Notes under the pieces: generated by a model
What the model saw: the letters and a program-made list of their open reading frames with translations, nothing else
Databases searched by the model: none
What the model was told of the DNA's origin: nothing
Assembly: GCA_025991245.1 (NCBI GenBank)
Contig: BQMJ01000056.1
Span: forward strand, 62,001-126,000
DNA length: 64,000 bases
Direction: 5' to 3'
Source of the DNA: Galdieria partita
Taxonomy: Eukaryota; Rhodophyta; Bangiophyceae; Galdieriales; Galdieriaceae
Shown: positions 62,798 to 64,000 of the stretch, piece after piece
Layout of the letters: every line of letters begins with the position of its first letter
Position numbering within the stretch: the stretch's first letter is position 1
Translations under genes and position numbers: made by a program

Positions 62798-64000
62798 ATG
62801 GTGACCACAAGATCGAGTGGCGCCAAAGTTCCATTTCCTTCACAAGAGGCACAGTCTGAACCAACAGCCTCTCCAAAGAGAAAGAAACCAACAAGTAGTC
62901 TCAAACAGGCGGAATCAGTTCCTAACTTGCTTGAACACGTAGAACTCTACACACAAGGGTTACAAGAGAACTCTCCCGTCGTTTGGTTGTTGCCTCAAGA
63001 AACCCATGTGAGCCTCTCTCGCTGGGATACTTTCGAACTTGGCAAGATTTCCAGTACACCAACAAATAAAGCTGACTCTTCAAAACTTTATTTGTGCTTC
63101 GCTGGTGGAGAAGTGTGGGCTTGGGACACCTTGAAAGTGGAATCCAAGTTGTTCTTGGCTTTAAGTGCCTACAGAAAGGACAGTTTGGTACATTCTATAT
63201 ACGAAAAATACTCGAAGCCTGGTTTAATTCAAATTTGGGAGTATAACGTAAGCCGAGATGAGAAGCCAGCTTGTATTATGTGTATAGGACACGAAGGTGA
63301 CTTTTGTCGTCAACTGCGCTGGCTTCCTTTTAGGAAGGATGAAGCGGTTTCTGAGGAGCAGGATATATTAGGTTTGATGTTGGGTTGCTTTGGTGACGGT
63401 ACTTTGAAAGTTTTGCGTATCCAGTATGACTCTCGTTGGAAACAAAAGAAGCCCAATGAGCCTATTTTTGTTCGGAGCGATGTATTGTTTTGCTTTACAA
63501 GCCCTTGTAATAGTATTCTAGTTACCGCAGAATGTTCTTCAGATGGTAGTTGGATTATTGGAGGAGATACTAAGGGTACTCTACATTTGTGGAATATATC
63601 AAAAGGGAACTTGAATGAAGTTGTCATACAGCAACAGAAGGACCACATTTACTATCAAAGCTTTCCAGCACATCAGGTACCTATCAGGAGTTTGGCATCA
63701 CCGAGGATACAGCAAAATACTGTTAGTATACAGTATCCTAATAAGATAACTATGCCAACCAATGAGTTGATAGCAAGTGGTTCAATGGATGGTTGCATTC
63801 GTATTTGGAATCTTCATTATCCGTATCGCCCTTTATTGGAATATCGTTTAGGGCAGAGTTGGATATACCAACTAGAATGGCGTTCTAGTAAGGAACTAGT
63901 TGCAGCTTTAGATGATGGTTCTGTTCGCCTACTTCCTGTAGAAGAGTCCAACAAGTCAACAAGAGTATTGGCTCTGCATCAAGGAGCTTGTTGGTGTGTG
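62798..64000 (+). CDS. WD40 protein similar to TFIIIC subunit GTF3C2, 5' part (partial)
   Basis: The frame is open from ATG 62798 to the window edge (401 codons) and continues beyond it. After a basic Ser/Pro/Lys leader (ARG/SPKRKKPTSS region) come WD-like blades: WLLPQETHV, VWAWDT, LRWLP, LGLMLGCFGDGTLKVL, SSDGSWIIGGDTKGTLHLWNI, IASGSMDGCIRIWNLHYPYRPL and VAALDDGSVRLLP. The order and LGLMLGCFGDG / SDGSWxxGGDxxG pattern recall GTF3C2 (the TFIIIC WD subunit, Tfc6-like), which binds the B box of tRNA genes. A different nuclear WD40 protein cannot be excluded without the rest of the gene. It is 155 bases downstream of the P2 stop. Confidence 0.7.
   Translation, partial: MVTTRSSGAKVPFPSQEAQSEPTASPKRKKPTSSLKQAESVPNLLEHVELYTQGLQENSPVVWLLPQETHVSLSRWDTFELGKISSTPTNKADSSKLYLCFAGGEVWAWDTLKVESKLFLALSAYRKDSLVHSIYEKYSKPGLIQIWEYNVSRDEKPACIMCIGHEGDFCRQLRWLPFRKDEAVSEEQDILGLMLGCFGDGTLKVLRIQYDSRWKQKKPNEPIFVRSDVLFCFTSPCNSILVTAECSSDGSWIIGGDTKGTLHLWNISKGNLNEVVIQQQKDHIYYQSFPAHQVPIRSLASPRIQQNTVSIQYPNKITMPTNELIASGSMDGCIRIWNLHYPYRPLLEYRLGQSWIYQLEWRSSKELVAALDDGSVRLLPVEESNKSTRVLALHQGACWCV

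Overview
The window looks like a nuclear contig from a compact unicellular eukaryote, most probably a cyanidiophyte red alga of the Galdieria type. Genes are packed on both strands with gaps of tens to a few hundred bases. Many genes are intronless; the rest carry GT...AG introns of about 41-89 bp. Base composition is AT-rich. The gene content is fully eukaryotic (RNA polymerase II, spliceosome, ORC, AP-3, NMD3, eIF5, cytosolic ribosomal proteins) and includes plastid-pathway genes (shikimate kinase with a transit-like leader) and two sugar-porter paralogues. The genus is inferred from style and content; no marker was compared. All exon joins were read by eye from splice signals, reading frame and family conservation.

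Layout. 1-10 kb: 3' end of a CPBP-like membrane protease, sugar transporter 1, a 15-exon citrate synthase ending in a PTS1-like tripeptide, an NAD(P)HX-epimerase-like protein, and RPB2 on the minus strand. 10-20 kb: pseudouridine-5'-phosphate glycosidase, a secreted beta-helix protein, shikimate kinase, AP-3 delta and an armadillo-repeat protein. 20-31 kb: a PUS1-type pseudouridine synthase with a very long C-terminal extension, a TXNDC9-like protein, a RING E3, organellar bL19, SYF1 and sugar transporter 2. 31-41 kb: a CLASP-like TOG protein, a BAF60/SMARCD subunit, a GCFC/PAXBP1-like protein, an Ntn-type asparaginase overlapping an Nta1-like N-terminal amidase, and NMD3. 41-47 kb: a 1.3-kb gene-poor gap, a large pseudokinase-ANTH-UBA-kinase protein and a small secreted Cys-rich protein. 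47-56 kb: a class I glutamine amidotransferase (peptidase C26), Msp1/ATAD1 AAA ATPase, DJ-1, a rhodanese-DSP phosphatase, an atypical SDR and ORC4. 56-64 kb: a Rheb-like GTPase, uS19/RPS15, eIF5, a DMT transporter, a phosphoribosyltransferase, ribosomal P2, and a TFIIIC-type WD40 protein cut by the window edge.

The genes are mostly unrelated housekeeping genes rather than an operon or island. I saw no transposon, virus-like element, CRISPR array, rRNA or convincing tRNA. The most unusual item is the 1309-residue protein at 42298-46272, which joins an N-terminal pseudokinase, an ANTH-like endocytic-adaptor region, a UBA domain and an active-looking Raf/CTR1-like kinase. Other notable points are extreme gene packing (an 11-nt same-strand coding overlap, 1-nt and 11-nt convergent gaps, a 47-nt divergent promoter), the PUS1 fusion, a Rheb-like GTPase with an altered NKxD motif, and a phosphoribosyltransferase with two possible N-termini set by a retained or removed 49-bp intron.
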